NCBI GenBank assembly: GCA_030066985.1 | Contig: JASJAN010000059.1 | Location: forward strand, 1 to 55,144 | DNA: 55,144 nucleotides | Source of the DNA: Desulfobacterales bacterium | GTDB taxonomy: Bacteria; Desulfobacterota; Desulfobacteria; Desulfobacterales; JAHEIW01 | Reading direction: 5' to 3' | Part shown: piece by piece, positions 23,637 to 31,424 of the stretch | Position numbering within the stretch: the stretch's first letter is position 1 | Layout of the letters: every line of letters begins with the position of its first letter | Notes under the pieces: model-generated | The model's input: only the letters and a program-made list of their open reading frames with translations | Databases searched by the model: none | What the model was told of the DNA's origin: nothing | Position numbers and translations under genes: made by a program

Positions 23637-24821
23637 ATGAATGATCATAACAACCCCAAAGATGCTACCCTGGCCGTTTGGGCCGGCGAAACCGGACCGC
23701 TGTGGGAAAACGCAACCCAGGTACCGGTGGTCCACAGCGTCTCCTTTGGCTATGCCGAGTTAGCGCACTGGGCAAAGGTCGGCCGCGGCGAAATCGATGG
23801 TCATATTTACAGCCGCAACACCAACCCAACGGTGCGCGCTTTTGAAGAAAAAATCTGTCGCCTTGAACAGGCCCAGGCGGCCACAGCCTTTGCCAGCGGC
23901 ATGGCCGCCATTTCCAACACGTTGTTTACGCTGCTGGCCCCTGGCGATCGGATTGTTTCGATCAAAGACAGCTATGGCGGGACCAACCGAATTTTTCAGG
24001 AATTTTTACCCCGTTTCAACATCGCGGTCACCCTTTGTGATACCACCGATCAAAAGGCCGTTGAAACCGCTATTTCGCAAGGCTGTCAGGTGCTTTATCT
24101 GGAGAGCCCCACAAACCCGACCATGAAAGTCGTCGATATTGCCCGCCTGGCGGCGGCCGCCCATCAGGTCGGTGCCCTTGTGGTGGTCGACAACACCTTT
24201 GCCACACCGGTTAACCAGAAGCCCCTCAAGCTGGGGGCCGATCTGGTATTGCATAGCGCCACCAAATATCTGGGAGGCCATGCCGACGCGCTGGGCGGCG
24301 CGGTCTGCGGGCCTCAGGATCATATTCGCCGCATCTTTCATTTCCGGGAAATCAACGGGGCTGCTCTGGATCCTATGGCCGCCTATCTGCTGCTGCGCGG
24401 TATGAAAACCCTGCCGCTTCGCATCGAGCGCCAGAATAAAAGCGCGCTGCAAATCGCCGCTTACTTGCAATCCCATTCGAGCGTGGAGCAAGTGTTTTAC
24501 CCCGGTCTGGACACCCACCCGCAGCACGCCATTGCACGACAGCAAATGAAGGGGTTTGGCGGAATGCTTTCTTTTTCAGTTAAAGGGGGCTATCCGGCGG
24601 TTGAGAAATTTTTGCCACAGTTGCGATACGCTCATCGAGCGGCTAATCTGGGGGCGGTTGAAACAATTGTTGGGCCACCGGCAACCACCAGTCATGTCGA
24701 ATTGAATGCCCGCCAAAGAGCAGCCATGGGCATTCCTGAAAACCTGGTGCGCTATTCGGTAGGCATCGAAGATATAGCTGATTTAATTGAAGATCTAACG
24801 CAGGCTCTGGATTCGATATAA
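23637..24821 (+). CDS. Trans-sulfuration PLP enzyme (cystathionine gamma-synthase/lyase family)
   Basis: A 394-residue PLP-dependent enzyme of the Cys/Met metabolism family. The internal aldimine Lys is Lys210 in LVLHSATKYLGGH. Also visible are YSRNTNPTVRAFEEKIC, FASGMAAISN, LESPTNPTMKVVDI, VVVDNTFATP and the C-terminal RYSVGIEDIADLIEDL. This family includes cystathionine gamma-synthase, cystathionine beta- and gamma-lyase, O-acetylhomoserine sulfhydrylase and methionine gamma-lyase; sequence alone does not separate these. GAGGAGG precedes the ATG. A good terminator follows at 24933. Confidence 0.93.
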   Translation: MNDHNNPKDATLAVWAGETGPLWENATQVPVVHSVSFGYAELAHWAKVGRGEIDGHIYSRNTNPTVRAFEEKICRLEQAQAATAFASGMAAISNTLFTLLAPGDRIVSIKDSYGGTNRIFQEFLPRFNIAVTLCDTTDQKAVETAISQGCQVLYLESPTNPTMKVVDIARLAAAAHQVGALVVVDNTFATPVNQKPLKLGADLVLHSATKYLGGHADALGGAVCGPQDHIRRIFHFREINGAALDPMAAYLLLRGMKTLPLRIERQNKSALQIAAYLQSHSSVEQVFYPGLDTHPQHAIARQQMKGFGGMLSFSVKGGYPAVEKFLPQLRYAHRAANLGAVETIVGPPATTSHVELNARQRAAMGIPENLVRYSVGIEDIADLIEDLTQALDSI

Positions 24822-24882
24822 AGCTGGTAACGCTATAAAAAAAGCTAAAGTTTTTTTTAAAAATGGCCGATATTGTTAGTAT

Positions 24883-24902
24883 GCGTGTTTCGGGAGACAC
24901 GC
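24883..24902 (+). other. Small hairpin after the trans-sulfuration gene
   Basis: GCGTGT (24883-24888) pairs with ACACGC (24897-24902) over the loop TTCGGGAG. A related hairpin with a TTCGG core occurs at 48855-48887. Confidence 0.4.
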
Positions 24903-24932
24903 TAAGTCACCTTCTTTTACTAACTTCGGAAT

Positions 24933-24969
24933 CTGGGGCGGGCCTTTCGGTCCGCCCCAGTTTCGTTTT
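24933..24969 (+). terminator. Rho-independent terminator of the dehydrogenase/trans-sulfuration operon
   Basis: CTGGGGCGGGCC and GGTCCGCCCCAG pair over a TTTC loop, followed by TTTCGTTTT. The structured repeat copy 3 starts inside that T-rich tail. Confidence 0.8.
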
Positions 24970-25205
24970 GCATGAAAATTAATGAGAATCTTAAATTCTA
25001 TTTAACGGCAGCAAGCTATACAATCTTCCCAAACGATATAAAATATACATCCATTATGAAGGATTAATATCATTTTATCTCATTAATTTTCACCCTAAAG
25101 GCGAGCCTGAAACTCCCATATGCTGCGTTATTAAGGCTGAAGCATAGGAATCTATGGCCTCAGCCTTAAATGCCTTGCCTATGGAAGCCTCAAACTCGTG
25201 CAAAA
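24966..25205 (+). repeat. Structured repeat element, copy 3
   Basis: Outer stem: TTTTGCA (24966-24972) with TGCAAAA (25199-25205). Hairpin A: 24973-24987 with 25078-25092, a perfect 15 bp repeat with a longer loop than in the other copies. Stem B: 25109-25123 with 25177-25191 (imperfect). Hairpin C: 25131-25140 with 25160-25169 (TTAAGGCTGA/TCAGCCTTAA), with an apical CATAG/CTATG pair. Shared invariant blocks are TTTTCACCC, GGCGAGCC, GCGTTAT, GCCTTG and CTCGTGCAAAA. Confidence 0.88.
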
Positions 25206-25212
25206 GCCAGCC

Positions 25213-25253
25213 TTGCATGAAAATTATTGATTAAGTCACTGATGATTCATGCA
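25213..25253 (+). repeat. Truncated 5' start of another copy of the structured repeat
   Basis: TTGCATGAAAATTA at 25213-25226 repeats the start of copy 3. TGCATGAA (25214-25221) also pairs perfectly with TTCATGCA (25246-25253). The remainder of the element is missing. Confidence 0.6.
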
Positions 25254-25283
25254 GCCACCGGATTGATGAAGCGCATTGATCCT

Positions 25284-25928
25284 TCACCTATTTAAATTCA
25301 TAAATTGTTTCAAAGCACTGCCCAGCGTTTTGGCTGTTTTGCTGAGGCACCCCTCCTCGCGCACCCCGCTCCAGGACAATTCCAGCTGTAAAGACGCCAC
25401 TCTGGAAATGGGATAGCGGTTCTTCCTGAACCACTGGTTCATGTTGTGATCGGAATGACCCCGAAATTTGGACCGTTCATCTGCAGCCACAACCGTATTC
25501 AGACCACCCGCATTCAAACCTGCCGTCAAATGGGTGATGGTGTCCAGGTCAGCGGTCAATCGATCCGGCAGACCATATCCGACCAGACAATCAATCCGGA
25601 CGCCGTCATTTAGATTGCGGGCTTCGAGCGCTGCACTTTGATCTTTCATGCCGTGAACCCAGATCACCCGTGAACGACCGTCGGGTGAAATGGCCTGTCT
25701 GAGGGCGTGGATAAACGTGGGATGGCGCGCCGCATCGGGAATTCGGTTCAAATCCAATTTATTGCGGGGCAATTCGGTATTGATAATGGCCATACAGCCC
25801 AAAAGCCGGGCTGTCTGCCGTGTGAGGCGGTCGGTGTTTTCATCGTCTTCGGCAGGCCCATGAGGTGCCACCAATACGATATCTGTGGAGCCGGACAGAA
25901 CCCGAATATCATTAGTCAGTGTTTGCAT
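25284..25928 (-). CDS. N-formylglutamate amidohydrolase-like protein
   Basis: A 214-residue cytoplasmic protein. The opening VLVAPHGPAEDDENTDRLTR, the segment AIINTELPRNKLDLNRIPDA and the late ASLQLELSWSGVR are arranged like the N-formylglutamate amidohydrolase/zinc-carboxypeptidase-like fold (a His-containing first loop, Asp/Asn-Arg pair, and a final Q-x-E strand). The match is by pattern only. No strong ribosome site is seen. It lies downstream of the EamA gene on the same strand, with 24 bases between, so likely one operon. Other hydrolases with this fold are possible. Confidence 0.5.
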   Translation of the reverse strand: MQTLTNDIRVLSGSTDIVLVAPHGPAEDDENTDRLTRQTARLLGCMAIINTELPRNKLDLNRIPDAARHPTFIHALRQAISPDGRSRVIWVHGMKDQSAALEARNLNDGVRIDCLVGYGLPDRLTADLDTITHLTAGLNAGGLNTVVAADERSKFRGHSDHNMNQWFRKNRYPISRVASLQLELSWSGVREEGCLSKTAKTLGSALKQFMNLNR

Positions 25929-25952
25929 TGGGATATTTTCTAGCAGCAGTAC

Positions 25953-26846
25953 TCATTTGCGGTTGACGATATAAATGCCGATACTGACCAGGGTCAGGCT
26001 AATGATGAGGCGCAAGGTCAGCGGTTCACCGAGCAACCAGACACCGGCAAGGGTTGCAAATATCGGCGTTAAAAAGGTAAACGCCGAAAGCCGGCTGACC
26101 GGATAGCTGTGTACCAAGAAAAACCACACCAGATAGCTGATAAAAGCAACCAGGATACCCTGATACGCCAATGAGATCAAAATCAGGCCATCAAGATACT
26201 GAACCGGTGTTTCCTGAAACATAAAGCTAAGCATAAACAAAACGGGTATCGAAAACAGGGTCTGATAGAAAAGGGTATGATAGGGTGATACGGCAGCCAC
26301 CAGGCGGCGCTTGATGACGACTGTCGTCAGTGCCCACAGCATGGCAGCGGCCAATGCCAGCATATCGCCGGCAAACTGATCGACTGAAGGCAGCCCCAGA
26401 TGCTGACTTAAAAGGATTAAAATGCCGGCGAAAGACAGTATCATTCCGCCGGCTTTGGCAATCGATAAACGATCGCCGGTCAGGAAAAAGTGCGCCCCCA
26501 GGGCATGAAAAAACGGCGAGGTGTACAGCAAAATCCAAGCTGATGAAGCGGTTGTATAGCGAATGGCCAGGTATAAAAGACCAAATTCGGCCCCGAACAA
26601 CAGACCAATGAATACCCCGTCTTTGATTCGGCCCACAAAAAGGGGGATACGCCGGCCGGCCATCCAGATAACCAGGCAGATAGTGGCCATAACGGAGCGA
26701 AGACCTGCACAAAAAATAGGCGCAATGCCCTCGGTTGCATATTTCATGGCAACGGCATTCAAGCCCCAGATCAAACACAGCAGTGTTAAGATGATCGCCG
26801 CTCTGGCATCAAGTTTATCGTGCGACTTCGCTGTCGATTTCGTCAT
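25953..26846 (-). CDS. EamA/DMT-family transporter
   Basis: A 297-residue inner-membrane transporter of the drug/metabolite family, with about ten hydrophobic segments in two EamA halves. The first half opens IILTLLCLIWGLNAVAMKYA, with RSVMATICLVIWM and YTTASSAWILLYTSPFF. The second half has ALAAAMLWALTTVVIKRRLV and ends in LTFLTPIFATLAGVWLLGEP. These are the usual duplicated signatures. An upstream TTG frame adds 17 residues with no support, so I start at ATG 26846. Exported or imported solute is unknown. Confidence 0.88.
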   Translation of the reverse strand: MTKSTAKSHDKLDARAAIILTLLCLIWGLNAVAMKYATEGIAPIFCAGLRSVMATICLVIWMAGRRIPLFVGRIKDGVFIGLLFGAEFGLLYLAIRYTTASSAWILLYTSPFFHALGAHFFLTGDRLSIAKAGGMILSFAGILILLSQHLGLPSVDQFAGDMLALAAAMLWALTTVVIKRRLVAAVSPYHTLFYQTLFSIPVLFMLSFMFQETPVQYLDGLILISLAYQGILVAFISYLVWFFLVHSYPVSRLSAFTFLTPIFATLAGVWLLGEPLTLRLIISLTLVSIGIYIVNRK

Positions 26847-27056
26847 CTGAGTTTTCCGCATCCAGCAGTTCAGGTTACCGTGCTGCTTTACATACAAAAA
26901 AGATTGCTATTTGTCACAGGGTAAGTGAAAATAAACGCCCAATTGCCAGAATAGTTGTCTTTGATCTTCATATCCGGATTGAAAGCCCGCTAAACTGAAG
27001 CGCACGCACATGATAAATCACCGGACAACCCCTAGCATCATGCCAGGAGGTGTGAG

Positions 27057-27830
27057 ATGCGAAAAGTCCTTTTCTGTATCTTAATGCTGTGGCCGCTGGC
27101 AGCAGTGGCCGAACCGATCGAGCGATCAAAACATCTGGAAATTCCTATCAAAGATGTAAAGGTCCTTCAGATTACATGCGCAGCCGGCTTTCTTGAAATA
27201 TATGGCGTTGATCGAACCGACCGCATCAATGTGACAGCAGCGGTTATCATAAGCGGTATTTCCCGAAATGAAATCGCCGATTTTATGGAACGTCACGTCC
27301 TGCTGTCTTTGAACAAACGGTCGCAAAAAGCCATTTTAAAAAGCGTCTTTAAAGATCAAAACCGGATGAAAGCAGACGCTAAAATCGATCTTACCGTGCG
27401 CGTTCCGAAACAGCTGGCAGTTCAAATCGATGACGGCTCCGGTCGCATTTTGGTCAGTAACCTGGAAGGAGATCTGACCATCACAGATGGTTCCGGATCG
27501 ATAACCGTCAAAGACATTCAGGGAAATGTAAAAGTGGCAGATGGCTCAGGTAAATTGCAAATCGAAGGCATCAGGGGCAATCTTGAAGTTAAAGATGGCT
27601 CCGGAAGTATTCTGATCGAGCGGGTCGAGGGCGACGCACGCCTGGTCGACAGCACCGGGCAGATGACCATAAAGGATATTGACGGCAATTTAACGATCCG
27701 AGACGGATCCGGTGGAATTGAAATTATGAATGTCACCCGGAACGTTCTTGTCAAAGAATCGGGCAGCGGCATTCTTGAAATTAACGGGGTGCAAGGAAAG
27801 GTGACCACCTGGGAGAACGGAAACCAATAA
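27057..27830 (+). CDS. Exported DUF4097-like beta-repeat protein
   Basis: A 257-residue secreted protein: signal peptide residues 1-18 (MRKVLFCILMLWPLAAVA), then a short globular part. From about residue 125 to 250 there are at least six ~19-22 residue beta repeats built on DGSGSIxVKDIxGNVxV (GDLTITDGSGSITVKDIQGN, GSILIERVEGDARLVDSTGQ). This is the pattern of DUF4097 putative adhesins, expected to fold as a right-handed beta-solenoid. CAGGAGG lies before the ATG. It converges with pncB, 20 bases apart. Function beyond surface or periplasmic structure is not known. Confidence 0.8.
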   Translation: MRKVLFCILMLWPLAAVAEPIERSKHLEIPIKDVKVLQITCAAGFLEIYGVDRTDRINVTAAVIISGISRNEIADFMERHVLLSLNKRSQKAILKSVFKDQNRMKADAKIDLTVRVPKQLAVQIDDGSGRILVSNLEGDLTITDGSGSITVKDIQGNVKVADGSGKLQIEGIRGNLEVKDGSGSILIERVEGDARLVDSTGQMTIKDIDGNLTIRDGSGGIEIMNVTRNVLVKESGSGILEINGVQGKVTTWENGNQ

Positions 27831-27850
27831 TTTTGCAGCGCTCTTTAAAA

Positions 27851-29050
27851 TCAGTTTTCAGAATTGATGTCTTCCCTAATCACATAATTTAAATAATCTA
27901 AAAACTCTATATCTTCACACATGCCCTTGTCCTGGCTATCGCTTATTTTGGCAACCGGCTTACGATTGCACTCCACCATTTTTATGACGACCTGGGGCGC
28001 CATAAATCCGCAGTCATTGGTCAGATTGGTTCCGATACCAAAGGAGGTTTCGATCCGGTCATGAAAACGCTTGAAAATATCCACTGCCGTTTCAAGGGTC
28101 AGGCCATCACTGTAAATAGCCGATTTGGTTCGAGGGTCGATGCGCAATTTCTGATAGTGGGCGATGAGCTTTTCCGTCCAGCGATAGGGGTCACCAGAAT
28201 CCTGCCGGCAACCGTTAAAAAGTAAGGCAAAAAAACGGTCGAAGTCTTTTAAAAATTTATCAAAGCCCATGGTATCTGAAAGCGCAATACCCAGCTCCCC
28301 CCGGTATTCGTCCGCCCAGCATTGCAGGGCAACCTTTTGACTGTCCACCAGACGAGGGCCCAGCTGCTGATGTGCTTGGAAAAATTCATGGGCCATGGTC
28401 CCAATCGGTCTGATACCGCACTTCATGGCAAAATGGGGATTGCTGGTACCTACCAGTCGATCTTCACAATGGTCGATCAGGTAATGAATAACTTCTTCCT
28501 GCCAGGCATAAGAAGCCCTTCTGCGGGTGCCGAATTCAGCGAATTTGAAATTGTGCTCATTGACTGTGGCCGTGATCAAAAAACGGACTTTGTCTTTCAG
28601 ATGCTGCCGCCCCTCTTTCTGCCAAGTGGCATCATCAACGCCGTGCAGACTTGAATACAGTTCGCTGATGATGGCCAGTACGGGTATTTCGTACATGATG
28701 GTATTTAACCACGGCCCTTCAATATTGATTTGCAATTGGCCATCTTCAATAAATGTATTGATGTATTTTCGATTCAGCTGAAAAAGTCTCAGATATTCTA
28801 TAAAGTCCGGTTTAAAAAACCGGATATTGGCCAGATAATTCACTTCTTCATCGGTAAATCGCAGCTCACACAGTCGATCGATTTCAGTATCCACTTTATT
28901 TTTGAAGTCCGGCAGCGAAACGGTTAAGTGCATTTCCTCCCAATTTCTCCATTTAAAAGCATAACGGACCCAGGCACTGGCATATTGATGTAAAACCACC
29001 TGCATCATGGTCAGTTTGTAAAAATCTGTATCGAGCAGACTGTTTACCAT
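27851..29050 (-). CDS. pncB: Nicotinate phosphoribosyltransferase
   Basis: A 399-residue cytoplasmic enzyme that joins nicotinate to PRPP to give nicotinate mononucleotide in NAD salvage (Preiss-Handler route). The N-terminus LLDTDFYKLTMMQVVLHQYA is the family signature. Also visible are EFGTRRRASYAWQEEVIHYL, GTSNPHFAMKCGIRPIGTMA and AHEFFQAHQQLG, ALSDTMGFDKFLKDFDRFFA, the PRPP-region DSGDPYRW and FGIGTNLTNDCG. Length matches bacterial PncB (about 400). AAAGGAAG precedes the ATG. Monocistronic. Call very secure. Confidence 0.97.
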   Translation of the reverse strand: MVNSLLDTDFYKLTMMQVVLHQYASAWVRYAFKWRNWEEMHLTVSLPDFKNKVDTEIDRLCELRFTDEEVNYLANIRFFKPDFIEYLRLFQLNRKYINTFIEDGQLQINIEGPWLNTIMYEIPVLAIISELYSSLHGVDDATWQKEGRQHLKDKVRFLITATVNEHNFKFAEFGTRRRASYAWQEEVIHYLIDHCEDRLVGTSNPHFAMKCGIRPIGTMAHEFFQAHQQLGPRLVDSQKVALQCWADEYRGELGIALSDTMGFDKFLKDFDRFFALLFNGCRQDSGDPYRWTEKLIAHYQKLRIDPRTKSAIYSDGLTLETAVDIFKRFHDRIETSFGIGTNLTNDCGFMAPQVVIKMVECNRKPVAKISDSQDKGMCEDIEFLDYLNYVIREDINSEN

Positions 29051-29325
29051 GCAGTCTTCCTTTCGCAGGTGACAGTTATAAAATTGTCACCATTAGCATC
29101 AAAGATTTCGCAAGCGATTTTTTGGCAGCATAAAAGCTGAATTTCTATTACAGGATCTGTTTGATTTAAGCAAATTAATATATAATATAAGTATTGGGCA
29201 ATACTGCAGCCATTGTCTGCTGTCGCTTGCCAATGGTATTCAGTTTACTTTCCCAAGATAAGAATGATTGCGTCATTGTCTGCAAATTATAATTTAAGCA
29301 GGGCAAAAAATCAAAGGAGGGCGAC

Positions 29326-29628
29326 ATGGCGGTTAAGGTATTCATCAAAAGAAAAATAAAAAAAGATAAAATCAACGCGGCCCTGGATCTGCTGAATGAG
29401 GTCCGAAGTCAAGCCCTAAAACAACCGGGTTATATCTCCGGTGAAACCCTAATTAACCACTACGACCCGTCTAACATCACTGTCGTTTCGACCTGGCAAA
29501 TTATTGATGACTGGATTCGGTGGCAGGAAAGTGATGCGCGCTCCGCCAAAGAGGATCAGCTGGAAGGCTTGCAGGAAGGACCGGCCGATTTTGAGATATA
29601 TGATCTGGGGCCGTCGGCCGGCTCATAG
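29326..29628 (+). CDS. Antibiotic biosynthesis monooxygenase (ABM) domain protein, paralog 1
   Basis: A 100-residue cytoplasmic protein with a dimeric alpha-beta-barrel (ABM) fold. Visible are FIKRKIKKDKINAALDLLNE, QPGYISGETL, and TVVSTWQIIDDWIRWQES. Members act as small monooxygenases or as unknown-function barrels. AAAGGAGGG is ideally placed before the ATG. A clear paralog is at 37489-37776, with the same YISGETL and STWxxxxDWxRW blocks. Real gene; role unknown. Confidence 0.85.
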   Translation: MAVKVFIKRKIKKDKINAALDLLNEVRSQALKQPGYISGETLINHYDPSNITVVSTWQIIDDWIRWQESDARSAKEDQLEGLQEGPADFEIYDLGPSAGS

Positions 29629-29654
29629 AAGCTAACTGGGTTACAAAAAAGACG

Positions 29655-30323
29655 TTATATCTGCAGTTCATCCCACCTTTTTAAAAAATCAGCCGTGTGC
29701 AGGGCCGCTGACGGATTTTCCAATAAATCAAGGCGTAACCGCTGAAGATCAGCTTCCACATCCACATCGTACCACTCCGGCAGGCAGTGGACTTTTAGAT
29801 TCAGCTGCCGGCAAATTTCTAAAGTTTGGGGAATGACCCGTTCGGTGCTCCAGGCGATATTTTCAAACAACTCCGGAATCATGTGTTTTAATCCAATCAG
29901 GTAATAGCCGCCGTCATGACCCATGCCCAATGTAATATCGGCATGATTCAGCTTGGTGAAGGCTTCTTTCAGATATGCCACGGGCAAGGTCGGCCCGTCG
30001 CTGTTCATGATAACCGCCCGGTGATATCCCTGTTTCAAATGAAGCGCAAGGGCATTTGCCAGGCGTTCTCCCAGATGGGCGCCTTGCTGGGGGGTCAGGT
30101 GAAAACCATTGGGCACCAGATGTTGGAAATATTCAACTGCTGAAACCGGCGTATAGGCAAGGCTCAGATCAACCTCCGGCATCTGCGCTGCCAATGCCAG
30201 CGTGTCCTGCATCAGGCAACCGTAAAATTCAGCCGCTGCTTCGGGGGTAAAGGGCGGGCAGAGGCGCGTTTTGGTAAACCCGGGCTCAGGCTTTTTGGCA
30301 ACAATAATGAGCGAGGCTCTCAT
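29655..30323 (-). CDS. DUF2064/TIGR04282-type glycosyltransferase
   Basis: A 222-residue nucleotide-diphospho-sugar transferase-fold protein: SLIIVAKKPEPGFTKTRLCP, LGERLANALAL, VIMNSDGPTLPVAYLKEAF (with the DxD-like SD) and GGYYLIGLK. It matches the rSAM/arsenosugar-associated TIGR04282 family, which elsewhere pairs with ArsS, but no arsenic gene is adjacent here. ATG 30323 is preferred (AAGGAAGGA upstream); an upstream frame adds 47 unrelated residues. It converges with the ABM gene. Specific sugar unknown. Confidence 0.8.
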   Translation of the reverse strand: MRASLIIVAKKPEPGFTKTRLCPPFTPEAAAEFYGCLMQDTLALAAQMPEVDLSLAYTPVSAVEYFQHLVPNGFHLTPQQGAHLGERLANALALHLKQGYHRAVIMNSDGPTLPVAYLKEAFTKLNHADITLGMGHDGGYYLIGLKHMIPELFENIAWSTERVIPQTLEICRQLNLKVHCLPEWYDVDVEADLQRLRLDLLENPSAALHTADFLKRWDELQI

Positions 30324-30521
30324 AATCCTTCCTTGTTTTAGATGGGCGTTTCGCAATTTTGGCACTAAGCGATCCGGTTCACAGACCTGGCCTACCATAA
30401 CATGCCGCCCTCTGTAAACCTCGAAGGGATAAGAATCCGAGCCCCCCAGCCAACAAACTTGCATCCAGGAGACTTTCGTGTCATATTTTTTAATTAAGGT
30501 TATCCGCTAACCCCGTTTTTA

Positions 30522-30590
30522 GTTGAGCCCGTTAAGAAAAAAACGACCACACTTAACCGGCAACCGGCTCAACGGGCCAACGGGCTCAAC
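30522..30590. repeat. GTTGAGCCCGTT inverted-repeat element, copy 1
   Basis: GTTGAGCCCGTT (30522-30533) and AACGGGCTCAAC (30579-30590) form a perfect 12 bp inverted repeat. A third, overlapping unit (GGCTCAACGGG) lies within the second arm. A related element lies at 47552-47609. The rest of the gap 30324-30668 holds no gene. Confidence 0.7.
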
Positions 30591-30668
30591 CCCATTCGAC
30601 ATATGGCTTGCGTGTCTGTTGGGCCCAATAGAATATTTTGAAACCAAGTATCCTCAAGAAATAAGATC

Positions 30669-31361
30669 ATGGGCTATATTCTGTTAGCGGGCGGTGCTGA
30701 ATTTGGTGGCCAGATGGCAGCACCAGACCGCCGGGCCATGACTCTGGCCGGCGGGCCAAAGGCGTTGATCAACATTGTACCGGCTGCGGCGGCGCCCGAC
30801 GATAATCATCAGCGTGCCGGACAGAACGGAGTTCGCTGGTTCAAACAACTGGGTGCTGCGAATGTCAGTTCTCTGCCGTTGATTAACCGCAGATCCGCAG
30901 ATGACCCAAAGGTGGTGGAGGCCCTGCAGCAGTCAAAAATGATTTACCTGCTGGGCGGCTTCCCCCGGCACCTGGCCCAATCGCTGGCGGGCAGCGACAG
31001 CTGGCAGGCCATGTTGCGCGCCCATCAGGCCGGTGCCGTTATTGCCGGCAGCAGCGCCGGCGCCATGGTCCTGTGTGATACCTACTATGACCCCCATGCC
31101 AAGGAAGCACTTAGGGGACTGGGATTAATCCCCGGTGCCTGCGTGTTGCCGCACCACAATACTTTTGGTCAAAGCTGGGTACCGGAGCTGAAACAGCGAT
31201 TCCCGGATATGATCTTAATCGGAATTGACGAACAAAGCGGCATGCTCAACGACGGCCCGCAGGGTTGCTGGCAGGTAACGGGCGCCGGCGAGGTCACCCT
31301 TTATCAAAATAAACGCCAGACCCGATTTGGGACTGGCCAGCACTTTGAGCTCAAAATATAG
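30669..31361 (+). CDS. Peptidase S51 / cyanophycinase-like protein
   Basis: A 230-residue class I glutamine-amidotransferase-fold serine hydrolase of the S51 family (dipeptidase E/cyanophycinase). The nucleophile motif is AGSSAGAM (Ser129), with the oxyanion segment YLLGGFPR and a probable base at PHHNTFG (His162 or His163). The family start GYILLAGGAEFGG is present. No ribosome site is clear. It lies 63 bases upstream of the caspase lipoprotein, on the same strand, so the two may be co-transcribed. Substrate (Asp-X dipeptide or cyanophycin-like) cannot be set. Confidence 0.85.
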   Translation: MGYILLAGGAEFGGQMAAPDRRAMTLAGGPKALINIVPAAAAPDDNHQRAGQNGVRWFKQLGAANVSSLPLINRRSADDPKVVEALQQSKMIYLLGGFPRHLAQSLAGSDSWQAMLRAHQAGAVIAGSSAGAMVLCDTYYDPHAKEALRGLGLIPGACVLPHHNTFGQSWVPELKQRFPDMILIGIDEQSGMLNDGPQGCWQVTGAGEVTLYQNKRQTRFGTGQHFELKI

Positions 31362-31424
31362 CGATCACTTAAAACCGGATCGATAACCAGCGCGATAAAA
31401 GCAACACCTAATATCGCCTAAAAA

